Assembly: GCF_001969445.1 (NCBI RefSeq)
Contig: NZ_CP017297.1
Span: 3,162,001 to 3,226,000, forward strand
Source: Brachybacterium sp. P6-10-X1
Lineage (GTDB): Bacteria > Actinomycetota > Actinomycetes > Actinomycetales > Dermabacteraceae
Direction: 5' to 3'
DNA length: 64,000 bases
Shown piece by piece: positions 1-8,459 of this stretch; position 1 is the stretch's first letter, and every line of letters starts with the position of its first letter. Position numbers and translations under genes: made by a program. The notes beneath the pieces are model-generated. The model saw nothing but the letters and a program-made list of their open reading frames with translations, was not told the origin of the DNA and did not search any database.

Positions 1-261
1 CACGCTGTACAGGCCGTCCTGTCTGCGCATCGGGTCGGTCACGGAGCGGGAGCGGTTCGCGAAGCCGACGATGCCCCAGTCGCCCTCCTCGGCCGCGAGC
101 GCCCGGGCGGTGTGCACCGCGGCATGGGCGCGGTGGAAGGCGCCGAGCCCGAGGTGGATGATGCCGGCGCGGGCGGGGTCGCGCGGAGCGGCGGCGCCGA
201 GCAGCGGGAGGCTGTCGAGGCGTGTGCGGCCGAGGGCGGGGACGGAGCCGGAAGACGACAC
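1..261 (-). CDS. Mannitol dehydrogenase / fructuronate reductase family protein (N-terminal part, runs off the window)
   Basis: Only the first 87 codons are present; the rest lies left of the window. The translation contains IIHLGLGAFHRAH near residues 34-46, then a WGIVGFANRS stretch, which is the N-terminal Rossmann signature of the long-chain polyol dehydrogenases (mannitol 2-dehydrogenase, D-arabinitol dehydrogenase, fructuronate/tagaturonate reductase). These NAD(P)-dependent enzymes interconvert a ketose or keturonate and a polyol or aldonate. The start is a GTG with an AGGAGG ribosome site at 267-272, five bases upstream. It is divergent from a GntP permease, which suggests sugar-acid or polyol catabolism. 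The substrate cannot be decided from the N-terminus alone. Confidence 0.85.
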   Translation of the reverse strand, partial: MSSSGSVPALGRTRLDSLPLLGAAAPRDPARAGIIHLGLGAFHRAHAAVHTARALAAEEGDWGIVGFANRSRSVTDPMRRQDGLYSV

Positions 262-331
262 GTGGACCTCCTGGTCGATGCCCGGTCGCACGGTGGTGCG
301 CGCGTCAGCGGTGCGCACCGGACACCTGACG

Positions 332-361
332 AGCCTATTTTGCGATTCGGAACACTAGTTT
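332..361. promoter_or_regulatory. Candidate promoter and operator of the divergent dehydrogenase/permease pair
   Basis: Read on the minus strand, TAGGCT (337-332) fits the actinobacterial TAnnnT -10 box and would start transcription about 60 bases before the GTG. Next to it is an imperfect palindrome, AACACTAGTTTT, centred on ACTAGT (10 of 12 positions symmetric). A GntR- or LacI-type repressor would be expected for such genes, but none is encoded nearby, so the assignment is tentative. Confidence 0.35.
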
Positions 362-626
362 TGTGGACCGTAACAGCGTATCAAGGCGGTGGGGGAATCC
401 TCGATGCGGTCCACGGTAGGCGGTTCGGGGCGAGGGCGGCGCCCGGCGGGCTCCCGGGGCCCCTGAGTTCCGAGTCACGCCGCGAGGGTGGCCAGGTCGA
501 GCGGGTGTGATCGCGAGCGCTGGAGCGACACGCACCGTGGGCGCTGCCGGTTCCACTGATCCGGCCCGCTGCTGAAGCGCATCGGTGGAATCGATGAGCG
601 TGTTGCGGAGACCCGGGCGTGAGGGC

Positions 627-708
627 GGCGACCCCGGCCCGCCCCGGCGGCCTCCGGCCGGCCCGCCCCGGCGACCCCGGCCCGCCCCGGCGGCCTCCGG
701 CCGGCCCG
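627..708. repeat. Tandem duplication of a 39-base G+C-rich unit
   Basis: Two identical 39-base copies (627-665 and 670-708) are separated by four bases, giving a period of 43. Each copy contains GGCGACCCCGGCCCG and GGCGGCCTCCGGCCGG. It is non-coding, 275 bases upstream of the permease start, and probably arose by slippage. Confidence 0.85.
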
Positions 709-982
709 TCGGCGGCGTCCGCCCGGCCCCCGGGGGCGACGGGGCGGCGCCGAGAGGCTGAATGAGTCCTCGCCGGTGCGAACCGGTACCGTGCCCCGCT
801 GGTGGTCCCGCTCGGAGGGTGCCGTGGTCGCGCCCGACGGGGCCCGTGCCCGTCGCCCCGCCGCGCGGACGATTCCGCCGAAGGCCCGTGCGCCGCGGGC
901 CGCACTGACCCCGGCGTCACCTCGAACCGACGGTGCGGCCGACTTCGGCGGCCCCGCCCCATCCCGACGAAAGCGAGCAGAC

Positions 983-2392
983 ATGGACTGGATACAAGAG
1001 ACCGGATGGGAGAGCTGGCTCGGTGCCGGCGGGCTGATCGCCGTGGCCGTCGCGGCCGTGGCCGCGCTGCTGGTCATGGTGATCAAGCTCAAGATCCACG
1101 CGTTCCTCGCCCTGATCCTCGTCAGCCTGTTCACCGCTGTGGCCGCGGGGATCCCGGCCGGGCAGGTGGTGCCGACCATGATCTGGGGCTTCGGGGACAC
1201 GCTCTCCAGCGTCGCCCTGCTGGTCGCGATCGGCGCGATGCTCGGGGCGATGGTCGAGACCTCCGGCGGCGCGCGGGCGCTCGCGGAATGGATGATCCGA
1301 CTGTTCGGGGAGAAACGCGCTCCCTTCGCGCTGGGCGTGTCCGCCCTGTTCATCGGCTTCCCGATCTTCATGGACGCCGCATTCGTGCTGATGGTCCCCA
1401 TCATCTATGCCGTGGCCCGGCGGCTGGGCGGGAACCTGCTCGCCTTCGGCATCCCGGTCGCCGCGGCCCTGTCCGTCATGCACGTGTACCTGCCGCCCCA
1501 TCCCGGGCCGGTCGCCGCCACCACGTTCCTCGAGGCGAACCTCGGGTACGTGATGATCCTCGGCCTGCTGCTGGCCTTCCCGACCTGGTTCATCTCCGGC
1601 CACCTGTGGGGCATGTTCGTCTCCCGGCGCCACCGCATCAACGTGCCGGACACGGCCTTCGCCGGGCTCACCGGCGACGAGGAGGAGGTGACGAACCCTC
1701 CCGGCCCTGCGACCGTCCTGCTGATCCTGATCCTGCCGCTGATCCTGATCCTGCTCAATACCGGGTTCGACGCCCTCGGGAGCATCGGCGCCGTCGACCC
1801 GGACTCGGCGATCGTGCAGGTGATGCGGATGGTCGGGGAGACCCCCATCGCCCTGCTGATCACGGTGCTGTTCACCGTCATCGTGCTCGGTTTCCGACGC
1901 GGCAAGAGCGGCACCACCATCGAGAAGACGATGGACAACGCCCTCGGCCCGGTCTGCGCGGTCATCCTGATCACCGGCGCCGGCGGCATGTTCGGTGGCG
2001 TGCTGCAGGCCACCGGCATCGGCGACGCGCTCGCGGACTCGCTGGCGAGCATCGGCATCCCCCTGATCCTCGCCGGCTACCTCATCGCCGTGGCGCTGCG
2101 CCTGGCCCAGGGCTCAGCCACCGTCGCTCTGACCACCTCCGCCGCCCTGATCGCCCCCGGCATCATCGGCGGCGACTTCAGCGGGATCGAGACGGCCTGC
2201 ATGGTGCTGGCACTGGCGGCGGGCTCGGTGTTCGCCGGGCACGTCAACGACTCGGGCTTCTGGCTCGTCGGCCGACTGCTGGACATGGACGTGAAGACCA
2301 CCCTGCGGGTGTGGACCGTCCAGCAGGCGATCGAGTCCGTGGTCGCCTTCGCGATCGTGCTGGCCGTTTACGGGGTGGTCAATCTGTTCTGA
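983..2392 (+). CDS. GntP-family gluconate/sugar-acid permease
   Basis: A 469-residue, very hydrophobic protein with about 12-14 membrane segments, the usual GntP length. The segment IGFPIFMDAAFVLMVPI (about residues 125-141) and the LAQGSATVALTTSAAL and HVNDSGFWLV stretches near the C-terminus are typical of gluconate:H+ symporters. It would import gluconate or a related aldonate or hexuronate. The ATG at 983 is chosen because the hydrophobic domain begins directly after it; the open frame extends further upstream but without membrane-protein character. The ribosome site is weak. No gluconate kinase is next to it, but a polyol/keturonate dehydrogenase is transcribed divergently, so the substrate may be a sugar acid reduced or oxidised by that enzyme. 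Confidence 0.92.
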   Translation: MDWIQETGWESWLGAGGLIAVAVAAVAALLVMVIKLKIHAFLALILVSLFTAVAAGIPAGQVVPTMIWGFGDTLSSVALLVAIGAMLGAMVETSGGARALAEWMIRLFGEKRAPFALGVSALFIGFPIFMDAAFVLMVPIIYAVARRLGGNLLAFGIPVAAALSVMHVYLPPHPGPVAATTFLEANLGYVMILGLLLAFPTWFISGHLWGMFVSRRHRINVPDTAFAGLTGDEEEVTNPPGPATVLLILILPLILILLNTGFDALGSIGAVDPDSAIVQVMRMVGETPIALLITVLFTVIVLGFRRGKSGTTIEKTMDNALGPVCAVILITGAGGMFGGVLQATGIGDALADSLASIGIPLILAGYLIAVALRLAQGSATVALTTSAALIAPGIIGGDFSGIETACMVLALAAGSVFAGHVNDSGFWLVGRLLDMDVKTTLRVWTVQQAIESVVAFAIVLAVYGVVNLF

Positions 2393-2460
2393 TCGCCCCG
2401 GGCCGCCGCGCCGACGAGCCGGGCCGCCGCACCACCCTCGAGCCGGCCCTCCCCGCGACG

Positions 2461-2499
2461 GGCCGGGGCCCGGGCGCCGTCGTGCCCCGGGCCCCGGCC
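2461..2499. terminator. Bidirectional terminator hairpin
   Basis: A perfect 14-base stem (GGCCGGGGCCCGGG at 2461-2474 with its complement at 2486-2499) with an 11-base loop sits between the convergent permease and oxidoreductase genes. It lacks a U-tract, as is common for actinobacterial hairpins. Confidence 0.7.
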
Positions 2500-2516
2500 G
2501 CACGTCGTCGCAGCTC

Positions 2517-3605
2517 TCAGCGTGCGGGGGCGCGCAGCACGCGGGCCTGCTGCTGGGCCGTCAGCGCCAGTTCGACGGCCTTGAAGGCGTGATCCTGGGT
2601 CATGGCGTTCTCGGTGCGGTGCAGCACGTCCAGGACGAGTTCGCCGAAGAACGGGTAGCCGACCTTCCCGGTGGCGTCGATGCGGTGCTCTCCCTCGGCG
2701 TCGACCAGGATGACCTGGCCGCCGCCGTTGTCGGTGGTGACGTCGACGTACTTGCGCAGCTCCATGTACCCCTCGGTGCCGAGGATGAAGGTGCGGCCAT
2801 CGCCCCAGGTCCGCAGCCCGGCAGGGGTGAACCAGTCCACTCGCACGAAGCCGCTCGCCCCGGAGGACAGGGCGATGTGGGCGTCGCCGTAGTCGTCGAG
2901 CTCGGGGTGTTCGGCGTGGCCGAAGTTGCCGATGGAGCTGGAGAGGATCTCGGCGTCGTCCGAGCCGGTGAAGGTGAGCATCTGCTCGAAGTTGTGGCTG
3001 CCGATGTCGGTGAGGATCCCGCCGTAGCGGGCGCGCTCGAAGAACCAGTCGGGGCGAGTGGACGGATCGCCCATCCGGTGGGGGCCCATGCCCTGGACCT
3101 GGATCACCTCACCGATCGCACCGCGGTCGATGTACTGCCCGGCCAGCACGGCGGCCTCCACGTGGAGGCGCTCGGAGTAGTAGACCATGTACTTCTTGCC
3201 GGTGCGCTGCACGGCGGCCCGGGCCTCGGCGAGCTGGTCGAGGGTGGTCAGCGGGGTCTTGTCGGTGAAGTAGTCCTTACCGGCCTCCATCACGCGGATT
3301 CCCAGCGGGGCGCGGTCGGCGGGCACCGCGGCGGCGGCGACCAGCAGCACCTGCTCGTCGGCGAAGATCTCCTCCTCGCTGCCGGCGATCCTCACCTCCG
3401 GGAACTGTTCGGCGAAGGCCTGGGCGCGCTCGGGCTGGGGGTCGTAGACCCACTTCGGAGTGCCGCCGGCGCCGATCAGCCCCTGCGTCATCCCATGGAT
3501 GTGGCCGTGGTCGAGATGCATGACGGCGAAGACGAACTCGCCGGGCTCGACGACCGGCTTCGGCATCGCGGCGGGGGCGTAGTTGGCTCCTTCGGAGACA
3601 GCCAT
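2517..3605 (-). CDS. Gfo/Idh/MocA family oxidoreductase with a non-canonical nucleotide-binding loop
   Basis: 362 residues. The second half has the MocA-type alpha/beta domain (GGILTDIGSHNFEQM and a sheet-rich C-terminus), so the fold assignment is good. The N-terminus is unusual. Where most relatives have GxGxxG after the first strand, this protein has a histidine-rich stretch, VMHLDHGHIHGM, at about residues 28-39. The usual EKP motif is replaced by TDKTPLT near residue 115. The family normally oxidises or reduces sugars and cyclitols with NAD(P); here cofactor binding may differ. The start ATG has GAAAGGAC upstream. It is a single gene, convergent with the GntP permease and divergent from the next gene. 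Confidence 0.88.
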   Translation of the reverse strand: MAVSEGANYAPAAMPKPVVEPGEFVFAVMHLDHGHIHGMTQGLIGAGGTPKWVYDPQPERAQAFAEQFPEVRIAGSEEEIFADEQVLLVAAAAVPADRAPLGIRVMEAGKDYFTDKTPLTTLDQLAEARAAVQRTGKKYMVYYSERLHVEAAVLAGQYIDRGAIGEVIQVQGMGPHRMGDPSTRPDWFFERARYGGILTDIGSHNFEQMLTFTGSDDAEILSSSIGNFGHAEHPELDDYGDAHIALSSGASGFVRVDWFTPAGLRTWGDGRTFILGTEGYMELRKYVDVTTDNGGGQVILVDAEGEHRIDATGKVGYPFFGELVLDVLHRTENAMTQDHAFKAVELALTAQQQARVLRAPAR

Positions 3606-3982
3606 GGGGGTCCTTTCGACGGTGATCGGTGGTGATCAGGATTCTGCGTGACGGGGCCGGGCGGGGGGAGGGCCGACCAGAAGACGAGCGGAGACGCCGA
3701 CGAGCCGGGGAACGGTCGGTGGGACGGGGTGGGGCAACCGGCCGCATCGTCGCGGGTGGGCACTCGGGCCGCAGAGGGCCGTCCCAGGAGTGTCCTGCAC
3801 CACTCGCTCGGGGGCAGTGAGGTGCCGGATGTTGCCAGGGGCCTGGGGCCTGGGGTCGGGGCCGAGGACCACGGGCCGGGGTGGACGGGCACCACAGGTG
3901 GAACGGCGCCGGCACGAGCTGTCCGCGCCGCAGACGACCCGTGCGGGGCGGACCCGGGTCCCCGCCTTGCTAGCGTGCAGGC
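3606..3982. other. Divergent intergenic region, nothing further recognised
   Basis: About 380 bases between two divergent genes. Apart from the ribosome site of the leftward gene and the -10 box of the rightward one, I see no gene, RNA or strong repeat. Confidence 0.5.
3971..3976 (+). promoter_or_regulatory. -10 box of a probable leaderless transcript
   Basis: TAGCGT is separated by only six bases from the GTG at 3983, so transcription should begin at or next to the start codon. No Shine-Dalgarno sequence is present. No good -35 element is visible. Confidence 0.5.
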
Positions 3983-4648
3983 GTGGCCCTCTTCTCCCGC
4001 TCCCTGACCGCGCTGCTCACCGCGGTCGCCGAGCTGCCCGATACGGCCTTCGCCCAGCCCTCCGGGTGTCGCGGCTGGCTGGTGCGGGACCTGGTGTGCC
4101 ACCTGGTCATCGACGCCCAGGACGTGCTGATGACCCTCGCCACTCCGGCCGAGACCGCTCCCACCCACGACGCGCTCAGCTACTGGGCCCCGTCGTCCGC
4201 CATGCCGGACGGCACGGACCCCTATGACGCGCTCACCGTGCGCCTGGCCGGGGCCTATGAGGACCCGCGGCTGCTGCGCGACCATCTCGAGGACGTGGGC
4301 GGCGCGGCCGGCCGGGCCGCCCTGCTCGCCCACCCCGAGCTGCCGGTGAGCACCCAGGGAAAGACCCTCACGGTGCGGGACTACCTCGGCGCCTACGTGC
4401 TCGAGTGGACGCTGCACCACCTCGATCTGGTCGCGCACCTGTCGGCAGCCGCCGCTCCGCCGCACGAGGGGACGGCCGCCGCTCGGGAGATGCTCGAGCG
4501 CAGATTGCGGGTGAACCTGCCTGCGACCTGGGTCGACGCCGATGCGCTGGGGGTCGCCACGGGCAGACGGCCCGCGACCGGGGCCGAGCGCGCCGAGCTG
4601 GACGCCCTCGGCGTCCGCGGCCAGATGCTGCCGCTCTCGCTCGGCTGA
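3983..4648 (+). CDS. Maleylpyruvate isomerase-family, mycothiol-dependent-type enzyme
   Basis: 221 residues with the four-helix DinB/MDMPI N-terminal fold. Evidence is GWLVRDLVCHLVIDAQD near residues 31-47, in which a histidine follows the W..DLV motif, and a second conserved segment, YVLEWTLHHLDLVAHL, near residues 138-153, which supplies further metal-ligand-like histidines and an aspartate. Relatives are actinobacterial metal-dependent enzymes or thiol transferases that use mycothiol; for most the substrate is unknown. The GTG start has no ribosome site but a -10 box just upstream. It is a single gene. Its stop codon lies inside a 23-base tandem repeat. Confidence 0.82.
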   Translation: MALFSRSLTALLTAVAELPDTAFAQPSGCRGWLVRDLVCHLVIDAQDVLMTLATPAETAPTHDALSYWAPSSAMPDGTDPYDALTVRLAGAYEDPRLLRDHLEDVGGAAGRAALLAHPELPVSTQGKTLTVRDYLGAYVLEWTLHHLDLVAHLSAAAAPPHEGTAAAREMLERRLRVNLPATWVDADALGVATGRRPATGAERAELDALGVRGQMLPLSLG

Positions 4649-4708
4649 CCAGGCTCCGCGGACTCGGCTGACCGGGCTCCGCGGACTCGGCGGACCGGGC
4701 CCCGCGGA
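4640..4708. repeat. Three tandem copies of a 23-base unit spanning a stop codon
   Basis: Copies at 4640-4662, 4663-4685 and 4686-4708 share CTCGGCTGACCGGGCTCCG, with one to three differences between them. The first copy includes the last codons and the TGA of the isomerase-family gene, so the coding sequence seems to have seeded the repeat. Confidence 0.85.
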
Positions 4709-4882
4709 CCAGGTGCTGCCGGCCTCTCGCCGGACCTCGCGACGTCCCGTCGTGACCTCGGACAACTCCCCGGGGCATGGCCCGTCGGCCCCGACTATCG
4801 TGGACGAGAACTCCACACCGCAGTGCCCGCGCTCGAGGCGCACCGGCCCGGTGCTCGGCTGCGGGCCCGGGAAAGGTTGATC

Positions 4883-6454
4883 GTGATCGAGGTCCTCGAG
4901 GGGAGCCCGCTGCTCACGCTGTTCCTGGTCGTCGCCACCGGGGCGGTGCTGGGCGCCGTCCCCTTCGGTCGCGTCCGCTTCGGCGCCGCCGGCGCGCTGT
5001 TCACCGGTCTCGCCCTCTCGGCCGTCGCACCCCACCTGGGCGCCGGCATGGACATCGTGCAGTCCCTCGGGCTCGCCCTGTTCGTCTACACCGTCGGGAT
5101 CTCCGCCGGCGCCGCCTTCTTCGCCACCCTGAACCGGCAGCTGCCGCTGCTGGCCGCGGCGACGGTCAGCACCGTCCTGGCGGCGATCGCGACGATCGTG
5201 CTGGGGCATGTGCTGGGGATCGCCAGGGACCTGTCCCTGGGGCTGTTCACCGGCGCGCTGACCGCGGCACCCGCTCTGGATGCGGCCGGGCGCGTGACCG
5301 GGAACTCCGCGCCCTCGGTGGGCTACGCCTTCGGCTACCCGATCGGCGTGATCGTCGGGATCGTGCTGGTCTCCACGGTCGTCTCGCGCAGCTGGCCCGG
5401 CCGCAAGGACACCCCGTCCCTGGCCGGCACCGGCTTGACCTCCACGACCGTGCACGTGCTGCATCCGGTGAACCTGCGCGACGTCCCGCAATGGAGCCAG
5501 CAGCAGGTGCGCTTCTCCTACCTGCGCCGCGAGGGCACGGTGCGGGTGATCGTGCCGGGGGAGGACCTGCTGGCCGGCGACGAGGTGGTCGCCGTCGGCA
5601 TGCCGGAAGCGGTCGAGGCGGTCACCCGGGATCTGGGCGAGCACAGCGACCAGCACATCGCGCACGACCGCTCGCTGGTGGAGTTCACGCGGCTGACCGT
5701 CTCCAACCCCGATCTGGCCTCGCGGTCGATCGCCGAGCTGAACCTGTCGGTCCGCTTCGGGGCCGTCGCGACCCGGGTGCGGCGCGGTGACCTCGAGCTG
5801 CTCGCCCGCGACGACCTGGTGCTGGAGCCCGGCGACCGCCTCGCCGTGGTCGTGGACCGCTCGCGGCTCGATGCCGTCCACGCCGTCCTCGGCGATTCCG
5901 ACCGCAAGGCCAGCGAGCTCGACGTGCTCTCGCTCGGGCTCGGCCTGGTGCTCGGCTTCGCGCTCGGCCTGGTGACGGTGCCGATGCCGGGCGGCGGCAG
6001 CTTCTCCTTGGGGCCGGCGGCGGGCCCCCTCCTGGTGGGCATGGTCCTGGGCGCGCTGCGCCGCACCGGGCCCGTGGTGTGGGCCCTGCCGGGCAGCGCC
6101 AACACCACGCTGCGCCAGCTCGGCCTGCTGCTCTTCCTGGCCGGACTGGGCCTGACGGCAGGGCCCGACGTCGCCGCCGTGCTCACCTCCCCGACGGCCT
6201 GGCGCGCCGCCGTGCTGTCCGTGGCCGTCGCCGCGATCAGCTGCATCGCGATGCTGCTCGCCGCGCGGTGGGTGCTGGACCTGTCCGCCCCGCGGGCCGC
6301 CGGGGCCGTCGCCGGCTTCCTCGGCCAGCCCGCGGTGCTCGAGGCCGCCAACGCCAAGCGCGCCGACGAACGCATCGAGACGGCCTATGCCACCCTCTTC
6401 GCCTTCTCCATCGTGGTGAAGATCCTGCTGGTCCCGGTGATCTGGAACCTGTAG
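4883..6454 (+). CDS. AAE-family (aspartate:alanine exchanger type) transporter with two TrkA-C domains
   Basis: 523 residues in the arrangement membrane domain (about 1-170), two cytoplasmic RCK/TrkA_C domains (about 190-355), second membrane domain (about 360-523). The first half contains FVYTVGISAGAAFF and LTAAPALDAAGR, and the second repeats the topology with GPLLVGMVLGALRR and FLGQPAVLEAANAK. This duplicated plan is the signature of AspT/YidE/YbjL-type proteins, which exchange amino or dicarboxylic acids. The substrate is not predictable here. The GTG start is preceded by GAAAGG (4871-4876) at six bases; an upstream in-frame ATG at 4823 has no ribosome site. Single gene. Confidence 0.88.
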   Translation: MIEVLEGSPLLTLFLVVATGAVLGAVPFGRVRFGAAGALFTGLALSAVAPHLGAGMDIVQSLGLALFVYTVGISAGAAFFATLNRQLPLLAAATVSTVLAAIATIVLGHVLGIARDLSLGLFTGALTAAPALDAAGRVTGNSAPSVGYAFGYPIGVIVGIVLVSTVVSRSWPGRKDTPSLAGTGLTSTTVHVLHPVNLRDVPQWSQQQVRFSYLRREGTVRVIVPGEDLLAGDEVVAVGMPEAVEAVTRDLGEHSDQHIAHDRSLVEFTRLTVSNPDLASRSIAELNLSVRFGAVATRVRRGDLELLARDDLVLEPGDRLAVVVDRSRLDAVHAVLGDSDRKASELDVLSLGLGLVLGFALGLVTVPMPGGGSFSLGPAAGPLLVGMVLGALRRTGPVVWALPGSANTTLRQLGLLLFLAGLGLTAGPDVAAVLTSPTAWRAAVLSVAVAAISCIAMLLAARWVLDLSAPRAAGAVAGFLGQPAVLEAANAKRADERIETAYATLFAFSIVVKILLVPVIWNL

Positions 6455-6552
6455 CGGGGGTACGCGGGCCCGGCCGGACGGGTGTCCGGGCGGCCGGGCG
6501 CGCCGCTGCCCCGCGCTCCGGCGGCCGAGGCGGCGTCGCGTCGCCGGTCAGA

Positions 6553-7632
6553 TCAGACGGTGATGCGCACGTCATCCAGGGCGACCGCCGCAGGCCGCCG
6601 GACGGTGCTGGTGATCTCCTCACGAGATCCGCTGCGGGAGGACTCCAGAACCGCGTTCATCACCTCGAGCACGTGCTGTCCGAGCGCTCCGCCGGCCCGC
6701 AGCTCACTGCCGCGCACCGCCATGTCCTGCAGGCCGATGCCGCGGGACGCCTCCACGTAACCGGCGGCCACGGGCAGCGTCTCCCAGGCGTCACCGCCCA
6801 GTCGGCGGACCTCCACGTCCCCGTCGAACCGGTTCGGATCCGGCACCGCGAGCGTGCCCCCGGTGCCGTGGATCTCGATCGGGTGGATCGTGGTGGCGAC
6901 CGCGTCGAAGCTCATGACCAGCGTGGACAGCACCCCGGACTCGTGCACCAGCACTCCGGTGACGTGGGTGTCGGTGCTGACCGGGATGGTCTCGCCCTCG
7001 CGTGGGCCGGAGCCGATGGTCCGCTCGCTGCGCAGACGGCTGGAGGCCCCGATCACCGCGGAGACCGGGCCCAGCAGCGTGACCAGGGCATGGATGTAGT
7101 ACGGGCCCATGTCCAGCAGCGGGCCGCCGCCGGGGACGTAGTAGAAGTCCGGCTGCGGGTGCCAGCGCTCGTGCCCCGGGGTGACCATGGTGGCCATCGC
7201 CGCGATCGGGGTGCCGATGGTGCCGTCGTCGATCGCGGAGCGCGCCGTCTGGGTGCCGGTGCCCAGCACGGTGTCCGGGGCGCTACCGACGACCACGCCG
7301 GCCGCGGCGGCGGCCGCGAGCACCCGCTGCCCCTCCTCGGTGGTCACCGCGAACGGCTTCTCCGAGTAGACGTTCTTGCCGGCGGCGATCGCCCGCAGGT
7401 CCACGTCCGCGTGCGCGGCGGGGATGGTCAGGTTCAGGACCGTGTCCACCTCGGCGTCGACGATCAGCTCGTCGACGCTGAGCGCCCGCACCCCCTCGCG
7501 ACCCTCGGCGGCGGCCTCCGCGCGCGCCCGGTCCAGGTCGGCGACCGCCACCAGCTGCACGTCGGGCAGCTGATCGAAGCTCGCCAGGTACTGCCGCGAG
7601 ATGACTCCGCAGCCGATCATGCCGACCTTCAT
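6553..7632 (-). CDS. Gfo/Idh/MocA family oxidoreductase (third gene of the trio)
   Basis: 359 residues. The N-terminus VGMIGCGVISRQY gives a clear Rossmann dinucleotide-binding motif, SEKPFAVT is the EKP motif near residue 93, and GGGPLLDMGPYYIHAL carries the conserved D/H region of the catalytic domain. It probably oxidises or reduces a sugar or sugar derivative with NAD(P). The ATG overlaps the stop of the ThuA gene by four bases (ATGA), and a GGGGGC-type ribosome site lies within the end of that gene, so the two are translationally coupled. It is the last gene of a three-gene block, itself downstream of a sugar importer. Confidence 0.92.
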   Translation of the reverse strand: MKVGMIGCGVISRQYLASFDQLPDVQLVAVADLDRARAEAAAEGREGVRALSVDELIVDAEVDTVLNLTIPAAHADVDLRAIAAGKNVYSEKPFAVTTEEGQRVLAAAAAAGVVVGSAPDTVLGTGTQTARSAIDDGTIGTPIAAMATMVTPGHERWHPQPDFYYVPGGGPLLDMGPYYIHALVTLLGPVSAVIGASSRLRSERTIGSGPREGETIPVSTDTHVTGVLVHESGVLSTLVMSFDAVATTIHPIEIHGTGGTLAVPDPNRFDGDVEVRRLGGDAWETLPVAAGYVEASRGIGLQDMAVRGSELRAGGALGQHVLEVMNAVLESSRSGSREEITSTVRRPAAVALDDVRITV

Positions 7633-8459
7633 CGGGTCGCCCCCTTCGTGCTCTGCTCGCCGCGCCCGCCCTGGCCGGTCTGCCCGCCGTGGTCGCCGTA
7701 GGGCTGGTCGCTGCCGCGCGCGGCCCACAGCAGGCCCCGCTCGATGATCGTGCGGACGTTCTCGTCCTCGAGCACCTCGACACGGTGCCCCGGGGTGGAC
7801 ACGAAGATCCGCCCCTCGCCCCATTGCCGGGTCCAGACCGCCGGGGAGGTGATCTCGCGATGCCACGGGTCCCACTCGCGCACCTTCTGGGTGGTGGTCG
7901 CGAGCACGTCGACGTAGTCGTCGGACAGCACCCAGTACTGCTCGGTGACCAGGTCGAAGTCGCTGATGCCCCGGGTGATGGGGTGGTGGGACGCCGCCGG
8001 GAGCATGTTCACGGTGTACGGCACGTAGTTGTCGGCCTGCTCGCCCCGACGCTCCTCGGGATGCTTGCCCGGGTGGCAGCCGAACTGGCCGCCGATCAGG
8101 GTGAGGTAGTCGGACTCGTGGCGATAGGAGTCCGCGATGCCGCCGTGCCAGCCGGCCAGACCCGTGCCCGCCTCGACCGCCGCCCGGAGCCCCTCGAACT
8201 GGGGTCGCTCGATGCTGGACATGGTCACGCACTGGAGGATCAGGTCCACTGTGGCCATGTATTCGGCGTCGGCATAGATCGCGGGGGATTCCTCGACCCG
8301 CACCGTGAAGCCGTTCTTCTCGAGGAAGGGGATGAACATGTCGGTCGCCTCGACGGGCTGGTGCCCGTCCCAGCCTCCGCGCACGACGAGGGCGGTGCGG
8401 GGCGCGGGGTCCTCCTCGAGGAAGATCCGGGTCGAGGCGGTGGTCCGGGGGTCGGTCAT
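7629..8459 (-). CDS. ThuA domain protein (trehalose-utilisation family)
   Basis: 276 residues. A class I glutamine amidotransferase-like fold of the ThuA family is indicated by AGWHGGIADSYRHESDY and LIGGQFGCHPG (about residues 118-150), VTEQYWVLSDD, and GEGRIFVSTPGH near the C-terminus. ThuA proteins accompany sugar oxidoreductases in disaccharide catabolism; their reaction is poorly defined. Both ends overlap neighbours by four bases (ATGA), so the gene lies in the middle of a tightly coupled operon with two Gfo/Idh/MocA oxidoreductases. That pairing matches the ThuA-ThuB arrangement, with a second oxidoreductase added. Confidence 0.9.
   Translation of the reverse strand: MTDPRTTASTRIFLEEDPAPRTALVVRGGWDGHQPVEATDMFIPFLEKNGFTVRVEESPAIYADAEYMATVDLILQCVTMSSIERPQFEGLRAAVEAGTGLAGWHGGIADSYRHESDYLTLIGGQFGCHPGKHPEERRGEQADNYVPYTVNMLPAASHHPITRGISDFDLVTEQYWVLSDDYVDVLATTTQKVREWDPWHREITSPAVWTRQWGEGRIFVSTPGHRVEVLEDENVRTIIERGLLWAARGSDQPYGDHGGQTGQGGRGEQSTKGATR

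Larger units (their letters stand above)
262..982. other. Divergent intergenic region with no recognisable gene
   Basis: About 720 bases lie between the dehydrogenase and the GntP permease. The part near the dehydrogenase is AT-richer and carries the promoter-like elements listed separately. The part from about 600 is extremely G+C-rich and contains a 39-base tandem duplication. I see no coding region on either strand. Confidence 0.6.

Noticed and set aside
983-2392. Assigning the permease specifically to gluconate (gntP/gntT)
   Set aside because: No gluconokinase or 6-phosphogluconate gene is adjacent, and GntP members also carry other sugar acids.
3488-5881. A 797-codon minus-strand frame across three genes
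   Set aside because: It crosses intergenic DNA and opposes two well-supported plus-strand genes, with a low-complexity translation.
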